From NCBI GenBank assembly GCA_023250095.1, contig JAHFBI010000005.1:1-44292 (forward strand): 44,292 bases of DNA, in the 5' to 3' direction. Below, piece after piece: positions 26,371-34,404 of this stretch. This DNA is from Candidatus Melainabacteria bacterium (GTDB lineage Bacteria; Cyanobacteriota; Vampirovibrionia; Obscuribacterales; Obscuribacteraceae). The notes below the pieces were generated by a model. The model was given only the letters and a program-made list of their open reading frames with translations, was not told the origin of the DNA and searched no databases. Each line of letters starts with the position of its first letter. The stretch's first letter is position 1. Both the position numbers and the translations under genes were made by a program.

Positions 26371-28005
26371 ATGTCGCAAAGTCTCGGTAGCATCTTTCAG
26401 CTCGGGGAGGACACAACCAATTACCGGCTTTTGACCTCCGACTTAGTGTCGGAAGAAGCTTGCGCCGGTCGCAAGCTTTTGGTTGTAAAGCCCGAAGCCT
26501 TGACAATGCTTGCCAGAGCCGCTTTTCAGGACATTGCTCACCTTCTGCGCGCAAGCCATCTTGAGCAATTGCGCAATATCCTTGATGACCCCGAGGCATC
26601 TTCAAACGACCGTTTCGTGGCCCTGGAACTCCTGAAGAACGCTTGCATCTCAGCCGGAGGTGTCCTGCCCATGTGCCAGGATACGGGCACGGCCATTGTC
26701 TGCGCCCATAAGGGCGAGCATGTCTGGACGGGAGCCGATGATGCGGCAGTTCTTGCCGAAGGAATAAAGAAGACATACAGCCAGTCCAATTTGCGTTACA
26801 GCCAGATGGCCCCCCTGAGTCTGTATCAGGAGACAAATACAGGCTCCAATTTGCCGGCACAAATTGAAATTTATGCCGAACAAGGCTCCACCTATGACTT
26901 TCTTTTCATTGCCAAAGGCGGCGGCTCGGCCAATAAGACTTTCCTTTTGCAAGAGACTAAATCTGTCCTCAATCCAGAATCCCTGCTCAAGCTACTTACC
27001 GACAAAATATCTTCGCTCGGCACATCGGCCTGCCCGCCTTATCACCTGGCAATCGTCATCGGCGGGCTTACAGCTGAGATGACACTGAAGACAGTCAAGC
27101 TGGCCAGCTGCCATTATCTCGACAGCCTGGTGACGGAAGGCGATAAGACCGGCCGCGCATTCCGTGACATTGCCCTCGAGCGCCAGGTGCTGGAAATGAC
27201 ACGCAAACTGGGCATCGGAGCACAGTTCGGCGGCAAATATTTCTGCCTGGACGTGCGCGTAATTCGATTGCCGCGCCACGGCGCCAGTCTGCCTGTCGGC
27301 ATTGGCGTATCTTGCAGCGCCGACCGGCAGATTCTTGGCAAGATCGACAACAAGGGAGTATGGCTCGAGCAGCTGGAGGCAGACCCGGCAAAATACTTGC
27401 CCGAGATCCAGGAAGAGAAGTTGAGCGATGAGACGCTGAAAGTAGACCTCGATCGTCCCATGGAAGAAATACGCGCCAGCCTGGCCGGCATACCAGTCGG
27501 CACGCGCTTGATGCTCTCAGGCACACTGCTGGTTGCTCGCGATATTGCCCATGCAAAATGGAAGGAAGTCATCGAAGCCGGCGAAGAGTTGCCGGAATAT
27601 ACAAAGAAGCATCCCATCTATTATGCCGGACCAGCCAAAACGCCTCCGGGTTATGCTTCTGGCTCATTCGGGCCCACCACTGCCGGAAGAATGGATTCCT
27701 ATGCAGAACTGCTCATGTCGCGCGGAGCCAGTTTGATCAGTCTGGCCAAAGGCAACCGCGCCAACAATGTGCGGGAAGCGTGCTTGCGCTGGGGCGGTTT
27801 TTATCTCGGCACCATAGGTGGTGCAGCCGCGCGCCTGGCGCAAGATTCCATCTCGAAGGTGGAAGTCATCGATTATCCGGAGCTGGGCATGGAAGCTGTA
27901 CACCGCGTAGAAATCAAAGACTTTCCAGCCTTTGTCCTGATCAACGACAAGGGCGAGGATTTCTACGCCGGGCTCTTTGAAAAGCGCCTGGCCGTGGCGA
28001 AGTAA
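26371..28005 (+). CDS. fumA: Class I (iron-sulfur) fumarate hydratase, fused alpha and beta domains
   Basis: This 544-residue enzyme interconverts fumarate and L-malate in the TCA cycle. It is the single-chain form, alpha-type domain first and beta-type domain second. The three cysteines that hold the catalytic [4Fe-4S] cluster are Cys102 (PMCQDTGT), Cys221 (SACPPYH) and Cys315 (VSCSADR), with spacing like that of E. coli FumA (105, 224, 318). The beta part carries [25 protein letters not shown] and the KGNRA segment. L-tartrate dehydratase shares the fold, but the fused architecture and length fit FumA/FumB. A GGCGAGG lies 12 nt before the ATG. Its labile cluster makes the SufR-like regulator gene next door notable. 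Confidence 0.93.
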   Translation: MSQSLGSIFQLGEDTTNYRLLTSDLVSEEACAGRKLLVVKPEALTMLARAAFQDIAHLLRASHLEQLRNILDDPEASSNDRFVALELLKNACISAGGVLPMCQDTGTAIVCAHKGEHVWTGADDAAVLAEGIKKTYSQSNLRYSQMAPLSLYQETNTGSNLPAQIEIYAEQGSTYDFLFIAKGGGSANKTFLLQETKSVLNPESLLKLLTDKISSLGTSACPPYHLAIVIGGLTAEMTLKTVKLASCHYLDSLVTEGDKTGRAFRDIALERQVLEMTRKLGIGAQFGGKYFCLDVRVIRLPRHGASLPVGIGVSCSADRQILGKIDNKGVWLEQLEADPAKYLPEIQEEKLSDETLKVDLDRPMEEIRASLAGIPVGTRLMLSGTLLVARDIAHAKWKEVIEAGEELPEYTKKHPIYYAGPAKTPPGYASGSFGPTTAGRMDSYAELLMSRGASLISLAKGNRANNVREACLRWGGFYLGTIGGAAARLAQDSISKVEVIDYPELGMEAVHRVEIKDFPAFVLINDKGEDFYAGLFEKRLAVAK

Positions 28006-28050
28006 GCCCTGCTGCACCATCGGGTAGAAGGTGGCGTGCCCGGGCTGGTC

Positions 28051-28085
28051 GTTACTCGTTACTCGTTACTCGTTGCTTGTTACTC
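28051..28085. repeat. Tandem heptanucleotide repeat (GTTACTC)
   Basis: Three perfect copies (28051-28071), one degenerate copy (GTTGCTT, 28072-28078) and a further perfect copy (28079-28085) that overlaps the stop codon of the leftward SufR-like gene. The array fills the end of the 74-nt gap between the convergent fumarase and sufR-like genes. Confidence 0.9.
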
Positions 28086-28754
28086 AACGCCGGTCAACAG
28101 CCGGCGGGAGTCGATCAAATAGCCGCAAATCGGCTGACCTTTGAGTATGTACTGCTGGCGGGCGATCTTTACCCCAAGAAGGCACTCGATCAGTCTTGGC
28201 TCGAGGATGCAAAGCTGGCGATAGCGGCCTGCCATCCTGTAGATAGCGCAGTTCTGATGGAAGAGGAAGAAGTTGCCATCTGGAAGCGCTATCCAGTCAG
28301 TCATGTAACCCCTGTCGGCAAAGTGTTTTGCCAACACGCCAACTTTCTGCTGCAGGTCTTTATCGACAAAGCCCGGCATTAGCAAAGCTATCATCCGGTC
28401 GTTGTTCGCTCGAAGAAAATCCATTACTCCCTTGTGCCCGCCGGCGTCGAAGACAGTATCAAGCAACTCTTCGGCGAGATCCTCGTATCCGGAGGGATTG
28501 GATGTGGCAGCGCTTTCCGTAAGACGATATTTGTACACAGGACGCCCCTTGCCTACCTGCTGTATCCGCGAGCATACAATTTCCGCTTGCTGCAACGTGG
28601 ACAGGTGGCGCCGCACTGCTGTGTGCGTCAGCTTCAGGACCTTGCAAAGCTCAACCACAGTCATTTCACCGCGCAGCTTGAGAATTCGGACAAGTGCTTC
28701 ACGCGGAGGCTCACCGGGCTTGGGTCTGGCAATGCGCAGGGGTAATTTTTTCAC
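28080..28754 (-). CDS. SufR-like transcriptional regulator (winged helix plus Fe-S-type cysteines)
   Basis: This protein has 224 residues from the GTG at 28754; the frame is open to 28850, but that would place the start upstream of a palindrome that looks like its operator. The N-terminal helix-turn-helix (LVRILKLRGEMTVVELCKVL, then THTAVRRHLSTLQQAEIV) and the VGKGRPVYKYRLT wing match SufR, the cyanobacterial repressor of suf genes. The C-terminal half keeps DLQQKVGVLAKHFADRGYM, HQNCAIYR and ICGYLI. SufR binds a [4Fe-4S] cluster with cysteines spaced C-X12-C-X13-C-X14-C. Here the first pair is kept (X12) and a final cysteine is present, but the third cysteine is displaced (X8 then X18). No suf genes are adjacent; its divergent neighbour is a ferredoxin. 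Confidence 0.78.
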   Translation of the reverse strand: MKKLPLRIARPKPGEPPREALVRILKLRGEMTVVELCKVLKLTHTAVRRHLSTLQQAEIVCSRIQQVGKGRPVYKYRLTESAATSNPSGYEDLAEELLDTVFDAGGHKGVMDFLRANNDRMIALLMPGFVDKDLQQKVGVLAKHFADRGYMTDWIALPDGNFFLFHQNCAIYRMAGRYRQLCILEPRLIECLLGVKIARQQYILKGQPICGYLIDSRRLLTGVE

Positions 28755-28777
28755 AGTGATTGACGGGCTAAAATGGT

Positions 28778-28801
28778 ACCTGTTCGTATTATTACACAGG
28801 T
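28778..28801. promoter_or_regulatory. Candidate operator between sufR-like and ferredoxin genes
   Basis: ACCTGT (28778-28783) and ACAGGT (28796-28801) form a perfect inverted repeat with a 12-nt AT-rich spacer, 24 nt upstream of the regulator start. It differs from the CAAC-N6-GTTG-type site described for cyanobacterial SufR. The operator role is inference from position and symmetry. Confidence 0.4.
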
Positions 28802-28972
28802 TTGTGTCCAAACTCTTTACACCGGCAAGCACAGCGCCATATGATGACACCGGAGAAAATAAAAAGCAGCGATGCAGTCGAGTTTCTCAGTCGAGAAATT
28901 AGCTGGGTATTGGCTTGTTGTTTTCTTGGCGCTACCATTATTCCTTTTAGAACAGCCTGCAAGGAGAAGACC

Positions 28973-29197
28973 ATGTCCTACACGATTGTTGCCGACGTAT
29001 GCGAAGGCGCGGCCGATTGCATCCCGGTATGTCCAGTCGAGTGCATCCACTGGGCAGAAGGCAAGACTAATGCCAAGGGCACCAAATATACCTATATAGA
29101 TGATTCTACTTGCATCGATTGCGGCGCCTGCCTCTCGGTTTGCCCAATCGAAGGGGCCATCCTCGACGAGTGGAAGCCAGAGCTTCAAAAGCCCTGA
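28973..29197 (+). CDS. Dicluster ferredoxin
   Basis: This 74-residue electron carrier has two cysteine clusters. The first is Cys10-X5-Cys16-X3-Cys20-X3-Cys24 (VCEGAADCIPVCPVEC) and the second is Cys47-X2-Cys50-X2-Cys53-X3-Cys57-Pro (CIDCGACLSVCP). The second is a standard [4Fe-4S] motif. The first is a widened motif as in 7Fe/8Fe-type ferredoxins, where the first site can be [3Fe-4S] or [4Fe-4S]. The start has an excellent ribosome-binding site (AAGGAGA, 6-7 nt before the ATG); the longer frame from 28802 lacks one. It is divergent from the SufR-like gene and may be controlled by it. Confidence 0.92.
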   Translation: MSYTIVADVCEGAADCIPVCPVECIHWAEGKTNAKGTKYTYIDDSTCIDCGACLSVCPIEGAILDEWKPELQKP

Positions 29198-29517
29198 AGG
29201 CAGAACGCTCCATGGCGCTTGTTCCCGGCGGCGGGCACAGTCCCAGGTAATGCCAGCGAAAGTACCTGACGCGGGTATTGAGAACGCAAGCCCGGGTTTG
29301 CGTTCTCATTTGCATGTGTCTTTAGCGTCTTTGCCGCCTGGAAGTTTTTTGCTCCAGTCAAGACTTACTATTAGGCTGATATAAGTAGCAGATACGTTTG
29401 AATGAACAACTCGCCGCTGGACCAATGGCTGATGGATTGAAACACCGCCGGAACGGAATAATCAAATGCCGCTCGACACTGTTTTTCTTGCTTTACTCAG
29501 ATAGCCATGAGCAACGT
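29198..29517. other. Spacer between ferredoxin and the convergent minus-strand gene
   Basis: It contains the hairpin described at 29280-29307. No protein-like frame on either strand is convincing. Confidence 0.5.
29280..29307. terminator. Hairpin terminator after the ferredoxin gene
   Basis: GAGAACGCAA (29280-29289) pairs perfectly with TTGCGTTCTC (29298-29307) around an 8-nt loop; ATTTGC follows. It has a strong stem and a weak T-tract, and could serve both converging genes. Confidence 0.6.
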
Positions 29518-29898
29518 CTATTTGCGATACTGACGGCGCCTGGTGTTTTCCCTGATGTCCAGAAGGTCGTGCAGCAATTCTTTGCGCTCGGGACCATCCC
29601 ATTTTTTCAGCCACTCGCCGATGGCCTGTTGAATCATGCCGCTCTTGTCCGGCGAATGCGTTCCGTATAGTCTCTTGAGTTCCAGCCAGATTGACTGCAG
29701 CGCTGCCAGTTGCTCGGACGGGAGCTTGATAGTGTAAGCGACATACTTGCGGCTTTGAGCGAGAGCCTCTTCCGAGGTCAGCGGCTCGGCAAAACCAGCC
29801 AATATATCCAGGTCTGCTTCTTCGGCGACTTCGCTCTGCCAGTCCTCGCTGGGCTTGGAGCCAGGCTTGCCTTTGAGATCGTTGGCGTCGGCCGACAT
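29518..29898 (-). CDS. Small soluble protein, possibly ribbon-helix-helix-like, function unknown
   Basis: The protein has 126 residues from the ATG at 29898, which follows GAGAGGGAG; the frame extends to 30006 without a better start. Residues 1-55 are acidic and probably disordered. Residues 58-105 (YVAYTIKLPSEQLAALQSIW, then KSGMIQQAIGEWLKKW) form a beta-strand followed by two helices, the pattern of a ribbon-helix-helix/CopG-like DNA-binding unit. The C-terminal tail is basic (RENTRRRQYRK). A DNA-binding role is plausible but unproven; the family is not recognised. Confidence 0.6.
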   Translation of the reverse strand: MSADANDLKGKPGSKPSEDWQSEVAEEADLDILAGFAEPLTSEEALAQSRKYVAYTIKLPSEQLAALQSIWLELKRLYGTHSPDKSGMIQQAIGEWLKKWDGPERKELLHDLLDIRENTRRRQYRK

Positions 29899-30204
29899 TG
29901 AAAAAACACTCCCTCTCACAAGACCCCGGCGGACTTTGCCAGTTTCGGCTGAGTCCGACACCCCAAAATTGCCCGGCGGCCGAGTCAATTGTACTAGCTG
30001 TGGCAATATCTAGGTACAAGACGGTAGGTTTCGGACAGCAAGGGCGCGCCCGCCGGGTGGTTGAAAGCCAACATTTTGCCCGATCGAAGAATCATCTCAT
30101 GGGAACTCCACCATGGAAGATATTGCATTTTGGCCGATTTCACACAGAATCATAAGATACGGCAAACCCCGGTTTGCGTTGGCACCAATCTCCGTTTCCA
30201 CCCC
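29899..30204. other. Divergent spacer
   Basis: This should hold the promoters of the minus-strand gene and of the membrane-anchored protein to its right. I see no clear promoter hexamers or repeats. The right-hand frame is open back to 30061 but has no ribosome-binding site there. Confidence 0.35.
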
Positions 30205-30828
30205 ATGCTCTACGAACTGATAAGAAGCATCGTGCAAAAGGTCCTTCAGGACAAAATTCTGATGGGACTTGTCATTGTCGGCGTACTGGCCCTTTTTGTC
30301 GGCGGCTTGTCTCTAGGTGACGACAAAGGGAAGAAAGCAGTAAAAGCCGTTGACAGCCCCGAACAGCAACAATCGGCGCAGTCGCCCCAGTTGCCCCAGT
30401 CGGCGTCCGGAGGCGGAGGCAATGTAGCTCCGAATCTGGCTTCTGATTTTGTCAAATGGTGGCTGAACGGCGCCATGGATTACAGCCAGTCTACTGCCCA
30501 GCAGAGCCACAATGAAGCTATGGCCTGGATGACGCCAGATGCTGCCCGCTCCTTCCAGAATAGCTTCTGGTCCCCTGAAATCGCCAATGCCGTGACAAGC
30601 GGGCAGCTTGTGGCAGCCTTTCAACCCACCGGCGTGCAGGCCGAAGCCATCAATCCGGATGGCAGCGTTGTCGTAGGCGTGGCCGGCACTGTGATCGTTC
30701 AGTCAAACGGGCAGCCGTCCGTGCAGCAGTTCGGAGCCGATTTCCTTGTCCGGCAGGATAAAGATGGATTGCGTGTAGCAGGTCTTTACAGCAAGGCAGC
30801 CCCCCTGACAGGGCAGCCGGTCTATTAA
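30205..30828 (+). CDS. Membrane-anchored protein of unknown function
   Basis: This protein has 207 residues from the ATG at 30205 (weak ribosome-binding site; start uncertain). A single N-terminal membrane span (ILMGLVIVGVLALFVGGLSLG) is followed by a Gln/Ser/Pro/Gly-rich linker (about 45-75). The rest is an extracytoplasmic domain of about 130 residues (FVKWWLNGAMDYSQSTA onward) with alternating helix and beta-strands. The shape recalls NTF2-like/VirB8-type periplasmic domains anchored by one helix, but I cannot identify conserved motifs. No secretion genes are adjacent. Confidence 0.65.
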   Translation: MLYELIRSIVQKVLQDKILMGLVIVGVLALFVGGLSLGDDKGKKAVKAVDSPEQQQSAQSPQLPQSASGGGGNVAPNLASDFVKWWLNGAMDYSQSTAQQSHNEAMAWMTPDAARSFQNSFWSPEIANAVTSGQLVAAFQPTGVQAEAINPDGSVVVGVAGTVIVQSNGQPSVQQFGADFLVRQDKDGLRVAGLYSKAAPLTGQPVY

Positions 30829-30938
30829 CTCTGAGAGCAATTTTGTAAAGAGCAGCTTCTGCAGGCTAAAGCTGAAGCCTGGACTGACTTTGATTGGCGC
30901 CTTCACGCAGGACTCGACCTACCTTGTGGATGAGGCTA

Positions 30939-30947
30939 TGGTATATT
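30939..30947 (+). promoter_or_regulatory. Extended -10 promoter for tRNA-Phe
   Basis: TGG-TATATT (TG at 30939-30940, -10 hexamer 30942-30947) is a good extended -10 element, about 60 nt before the tRNA. No clear -35 is visible, as expected for this promoter type. Confidence 0.45.
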
Positions 30948-31008
30948 GTCACTCTGTCTCATTTCACCAGTCGCTAAGATCAGCTGGCTGATATGGGGAG
31001 CTGCTTTC

Positions 31009-31081
<73 letters not shown>

Positions 31082-31090
31082 AACTTTTGA

Positions 31091-31441
31091 TCACGCCTCA
31101 TACTTGGGCGACAAGTCAGGATTCTCATCGGCGAACAGCTCTCCAGGGGCAGCCGGGCTGGCTGGCGATTGCTTTTGTGCATCGCTGCCGCAGCCAGGGC
31201 AGTACATAGCGTCTATGGACAGAGGGTTCTCACAGACACTGCATATTTTAGACTGCAAGGAAACATGGGAATGCAACGCCCCTCCACAATCCAGACAAAA
31301 GCGGTCGCTTGCCCGGACGGCTCTCAGGCAACCCGGGCAGGTCAAAGGCAGGGCTTGCGCCGAAGAGCGCTCGAGCCCGCAAGTGCGGCAGAACCTGGCG
31401 TCAGGTCTGTTTTCGCTTCGGCATACAGGGCAGACAAACAT
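31091..31441 (-). CDS. Triple zinc-ribbon protein
   Basis: This 116-residue protein contains three four-cysteine zinc ribbons in a row: Cys4/7/18/21, Cys35/38/49/52 and Cys67/70/81/84. Each follows the C-x2-C-x10-C-x2-C plan (CPVC...CRTCG; CPGC...CLDCG; CSVC...CPGCG), like the double zinc ribbon (DZANK) family. A flexible, proline-containing acidic tail follows. The start at 31441 has GGTGG upstream; the frame is open to 31495. It has no membrane segment and probably acts in protein or nucleic-acid binding; the partner is unknown. Its stop lies 9 nt from the 3' end of tRNA-Phe on the other strand. Confidence 0.8.
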   Translation of the reverse strand: MFVCPVCRSENRPDARFCRTCGLERSSAQALPLTCPGCLRAVRASDRFCLDCGGALHSHVSLQSKICSVCENPLSIDAMYCPGCGSDAQKQSPASPAAPGELFADENPDLSPKYEA

Positions 31442-31638
31442 GGCTGTGCCACCAGGTAGATGAGCTCCTATCCTAACCCAAAATTTCCCTCTCAACTGCC
31501 GACTGAGAAAATGCCAAGGAGAGCCGGGCGCATCTTTGCCAAGCAGGGCAAGTCAATGAAAATAAGCGACTATAATTCATGTTTACCAAGGCACACCAAG
31601 CTAAACAAGTGATCATTACTTCTGGGAGGAGTCAAGTC

Positions 31639-32259
31639 ATGAGACACAAGCTCCATACTCTGGCAATTGTCGGACTGATGGTTTTCAGCCCGTCAGGGGC
31701 CCTCGGGCAGAACGATAAACTGGCCAGGGCTTTTGCCCAGAGTTACAGCCTGGAGGCTAGAAAGGACTACAGCAACGCGATCGCGTTGCTGACAGCTGCA
31801 AATGCCCATCCGACCTATGAGTCAAACCTGAGGCTGGGCTGGTTGTGTTACCTGGGGCAGCGTTACCCGGAGTCGCTAACTTATTATCAAAAGGCCATAG
31901 AACTGATGCCCAGGTCCATCGAACCCAGACTTGGCTATGTCTTGCCGGCTTCTGCTCTCAACAGATGGACCGATGTCACGGTGCAGTACAACAAAATTCT
32001 GGAGATTGACCCGCGCAACTCGCTGGTGAATTATCGCATGGGACTCATATCCTACAACAAGAAGGACTACAGCAATGCCCACCAGTACCTGGAGAAGGTG
32101 ATCAATCTCTACCCTTTCGATTACGACAGCCTCCTGCTGTTTGCCTGGTGCAATTACCACATGGGCAAATCGCGTGAAGCACAGATACTTTTCAACAAAG
32201 TGCTGTTGCGCTCACCTAACGACAGATCGGCGCTGCAGGGGCTCAGCCTGCTCAAGTGA
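31639..32259 (+). CDS. Exported TPR protein (paralogue 1)
   Basis: This protein has 206 residues from the ATG at 31639, preceded by GGGAGGAG. An N-terminal signal peptide (MRHKLHTLAIVGLMVFSPSG, cleavage near ALG-QN) is followed by about five TPR units (YSNAIALLTAANAHP; YPESLTYYQKAIELMP; WTDVTVQYNKILEIDP; YSNAHQYLEKVINLYP; REAQILFNKVLLRSP). It is probably periplasmic. It is clearly homologous along its whole length to the next gene, sharing AFAQSY, NLRLGWL, VLPASAL, LEIDP, LYPFD, LFAWCNY and DRSAL. A hairpin that includes its stop codon separates the two. Confidence 0.88.
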   Translation: MRHKLHTLAIVGLMVFSPSGALGQNDKLARAFAQSYSLEARKDYSNAIALLTAANAHPTYESNLRLGWLCYLGQRYPESLTYYQKAIELMPRSIEPRLGYVLPASALNRWTDVTVQYNKILEIDPRNSLVNYRMGLISYNKKDYSNAHQYLEKVINLYPFDYDSLLLFAWCNYHMGKSREAQILFNKVLLRSPNDRSALQGLSLLK

Positions 32260-32289
32260 AGCAGCCGTCAGCGACACGGGCTGCTTCAC
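32256..32289 (+). terminator. Hairpin overlapping the stop of TPR paralogue 1
   Basis: GTGAAGCAGCC (32256-32266) pairs perfectly with GGCTGCTTCAC (32279-32289) around a 12-nt loop. The stem contains the TGA stop. The T-tract is minimal, so it may attenuate rather than fully stop transcription into paralogue 2. Confidence 0.6.
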
Positions 32290-32366
32290 TTGTGCCAGAT
32301 CGAGATTAGCCCAGGCAATTGAACGGACAACAATCCCTCAACGGTCCCCGCGGAGCTCTTCCAGAA

Positions 32367-32990
32367 ATGCATAAGACTAGCAGCATTATCGTAATCGGTC
32401 TCCTCCTGTGCACCTTGAGTGTGTCCGGTGTACTGGCGCAGGGCGATGAGCTCAAGGAAGCGTTTGCCCAAAGCTATGCCCTGGAGGCGCAAAAGGATTA
32501 CGTCAAGGCGACCAGAGTGCTCAAACAAGTCTTTGACCAGCAGTCCTACGAGCTCAACTTGAGACTTGGCTGGTTGAATTATCTGTCCGGGCAATACTCA
32601 GAATCATTGAAATACTACCAAACAGCTGCCGCGCTCATGCCCTGTTCGGTTGAGGCAAAGCTGGGCTGCGTTCTGCCTGCCTCAGCCCTGGGTAACTGGT
32701 CAGATGTAATTGACTATTACTACAAAGTCTTGGAGATTGACCCGCACAACTGCCAGGCCAATTACTACATGGGGTTAATCGGATACAACAATCGCGACTA
32801 TGAAAGAGCTTACAAGTATCTGAAGCGGGTTGTGGATCTCTACCCGTTCGACCATGACGGAGTCATACTGTTTGCCTGGTGTAACTATCAGCTGGCAAAG
32901 AAGGACCAGGCAAGAGTCCTTTTCACAAGAGCACTCCTGGCTGTGCCCGATGACAGATCCGCTCTAGAAGGATTGAAACTCCTGAATTAA
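32367..32990 (+). CDS. Exported TPR protein (paralogue 2)
   Basis: This protein has 207 residues from the ATG at 32367; an in-frame TTG at 32319 would add a polar stretch before the signal peptide and is less likely. The signal peptide (MHKTSSIIVIGLLLCTLSVS, cleavage after VLA) is followed by the same TPR layout as the preceding gene, so the pair arose by tandem duplication. The charged residues of the repeats differ, suggesting different partners. It lies 89 nt before the PqqD-like gene with no hairpin between, so it may be co-expressed with the PqqD/ATP-grasp operon. Confidence 0.87.
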   Translation: MHKTSSIIVIGLLLCTLSVSGVLAQGDELKEAFAQSYALEAQKDYVKATRVLKQVFDQQSYELNLRLGWLNYLSGQYSESLKYYQTAAALMPCSVEAKLGCVLPASALGNWSDVIDYYYKVLEIDPHNCQANYYMGLIGYNNRDYERAYKYLKRVVDLYPFDHDGVILFAWCNYQLAKKDQARVLFTRALLAVPDDRSALEGLKLLN

Positions 32991-33079
32991 GTACACTGCG
33001 TCATCCCTGCAAGAATCCAGAAAAGGTCCGACTGTTGTTTCGTATCACCACAATCATCGTATATGCACTCGGCTAGCAC

Positions 33080-33340
33080 ATGAAGATTAAACGCAATATC
33101 GCTGTCAGCGACTCCGGATTTGTATTCAACCCAACAACCGGCGAGTCTTTCTCAACCAACCCCATTGGACTTGAGATCATCATGGCTCTTAAGAGTCACC
33201 AGGGTCCAGCCCAGATACAGGCGTCCATACTGGACAGGTACACGACCGACCAGGTGACTGTAGAGAAAGATCTTTCCGATTTCTTTGACATGCTGGCGCG
33301 TCTGGACCTCCTGGAGCAGGATGAAAAGAACCAGGATTAA
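33080..33340 (+). CDS. PqqD-like protein (peptide-recognition winged-helix)
   Basis: This 86-residue protein has the PqqD/RRE layout: an N-terminal beta-strand pair (VSDSGFVFNPTTGESFSTNP), a helix after the NPIGLEIIMAL motif, then the winged-helix part with ILDRYTTDQVTVEKDLSDFF and LARLDLLEQ. PqqD-like domains bind leader peptides of ribosomally made, modified peptides, or serve as chaperones in HPr-kinase-related systems. No precursor peptide is evident beside it. The ribosome-binding site is weak. The gene overlaps the ATP-grasp start by 20 nt (33321-33340), a sign of tight coupling. Confidence 0.8.
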   Translation: MKIKRNIAVSDSGFVFNPTTGESFSTNPIGLEIIMALKSHQGPAQIQASILDRYTTDQVTVEKDLSDFFDMLARLDLLEQDEKNQD

Positions 33341-34370
33341 TGTGGCTGTAACCGGGCTCAACGCCATTGACAGTCCCGGTCCTGGCGTTCCGGTAATTCG
33401 TGCTCTCAAAGAGAGCGCGAGCTTTGACACACGGATTATCGGTCTTTCTTATGACACGCTGGAGCCGGGCATTTACATGCACGAGCTGGTCGACAAGGTT
33501 TATCAGCTGCCTCTACCATCGGCAGGCAGAGCAGTGCTCGAGTCTCGCTTGCGTTACATACATGCCAAGGAAAACATCGATGTCCTTATTCCAACACTTG
33601 ACGCCGAGCTCTTTAACTTCATTCATCTGTCAGGGAGCCTCAAGGAAGAGCTTGGCATAAACGCCTGCCTACCCAGCCCTCAACAGCTCGAGGACAGAGA
33701 CAAGGTAAATCTGGCAGCATTCGGCAGGAAGCATAATGTAAAAGTGCCTGAGAGCAAAGCTATTTTCAAGGTTTCGGATATCTCCGGGCTATCGAGCGAG
33801 TTTCCTTATCCATTCATGGTGAAAGGCAAGCTCTATGAAGCGTACGTCGCTTACAATCCCGAACATGCTGCAGTGTATTTCAACAAGGTAAGCGCAAAAT
33901 GGGGCTTGCCAGTCATCATTCAAAAAATCGTCCACGGCTCGGAGGTGAACGTGTGCGCCATCGGCGATGGCAAAGGTAATACTATTGGCGCCGTGCCCAT
34001 GAGCAAGCAGTACGTCACCGACAAAGGCAAAGCCTGGGCCGGTATCTCCCTGGATGATCCACACCTGCTCGACATGGCAGACAGGATTATCAAAGGCACC
34101 AGGTGGCCCGGCGGACTGGAGCTTGAAATAATCAAGACTGCTGACAATGATTACTATTTGATCGAGATAAATCCACGCTTTCCGGCCTGGGTGTATCTGA
34201 CCGTCGCCTGCGGGCAGAACCAGCCGGAAGCGCTGGTCAAACTTGCGCTGGGAAAGTCGGTGAAGCCGTTTCGAAAATACGACGTTGGCAAGCTGTTTAT
34301 CCGTTATTCATACGATCTGATCGTCGACCTGAAAGAGTTTGAAATAATATCAACCATGGGCGAACTATAG
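33321..34370 (+). CDS. ATP-grasp superfamily ligase
   Basis: This protein has 349 residues from the ATG at 33321 (GGAGCAGG just upstream). The N-terminus is a pre-ATP-grasp Rossmann part (VAVTGLNAIDSPGPGVPVIR) resembling carbamoyl-phosphate synthase-like enzymes. The central ATP-binding lobe includes DKVNLAAFGRKH and FPYPFMVKGKLYEAY. The C-terminal metal-binding part has GGLELEIIK and Glu282-Ile-Asn284-Pro-Arg (LIEINPRF), where the Glu and Asn bind Mg-ATP. ATP-grasp ligases join a carboxylate to an amine, thiol or hydroxyl through an acyl-phosphate. The acceptor is unknown; the PqqD and decarboxylase neighbours suggest an amino-acid or peptide substrate. Confidence 0.85.
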   Translation: MKRTRINVAVTGLNAIDSPGPGVPVIRALKESASFDTRIIGLSYDTLEPGIYMHELVDKVYQLPLPSAGRAVLESRLRYIHAKENIDVLIPTLDAELFNFIHLSGSLKEELGINACLPSPQQLEDRDKVNLAAFGRKHNVKVPESKAIFKVSDISGLSSEFPYPFMVKGKLYEAYVAYNPEHAAVYFNKVSAKWGLPVIIQKIVHGSEVNVCAIGDGKGNTIGAVPMSKQYVTDKGKAWAGISLDDPHLLDMADRIIKGTRWPGGLELEIIKTADNDYYLIEINPRFPAWVYLTVACGQNQPEALVKLALGKSVKPFRKYDVGKLFIRYSYDLIVDLKEFEIISTMGEL

Positions 34371-34404
34371 ACCACGTCACTCCAGGGGAATACAGCAGTA
34401 CATC

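Noticed and set aside
26084-26434. Short plus-strand frame with a GGAGG before its ATG
   Set aside because: It overlaps the fumarase start by 64 nt in another frame and has no recognisable composition; retained only as a remark.
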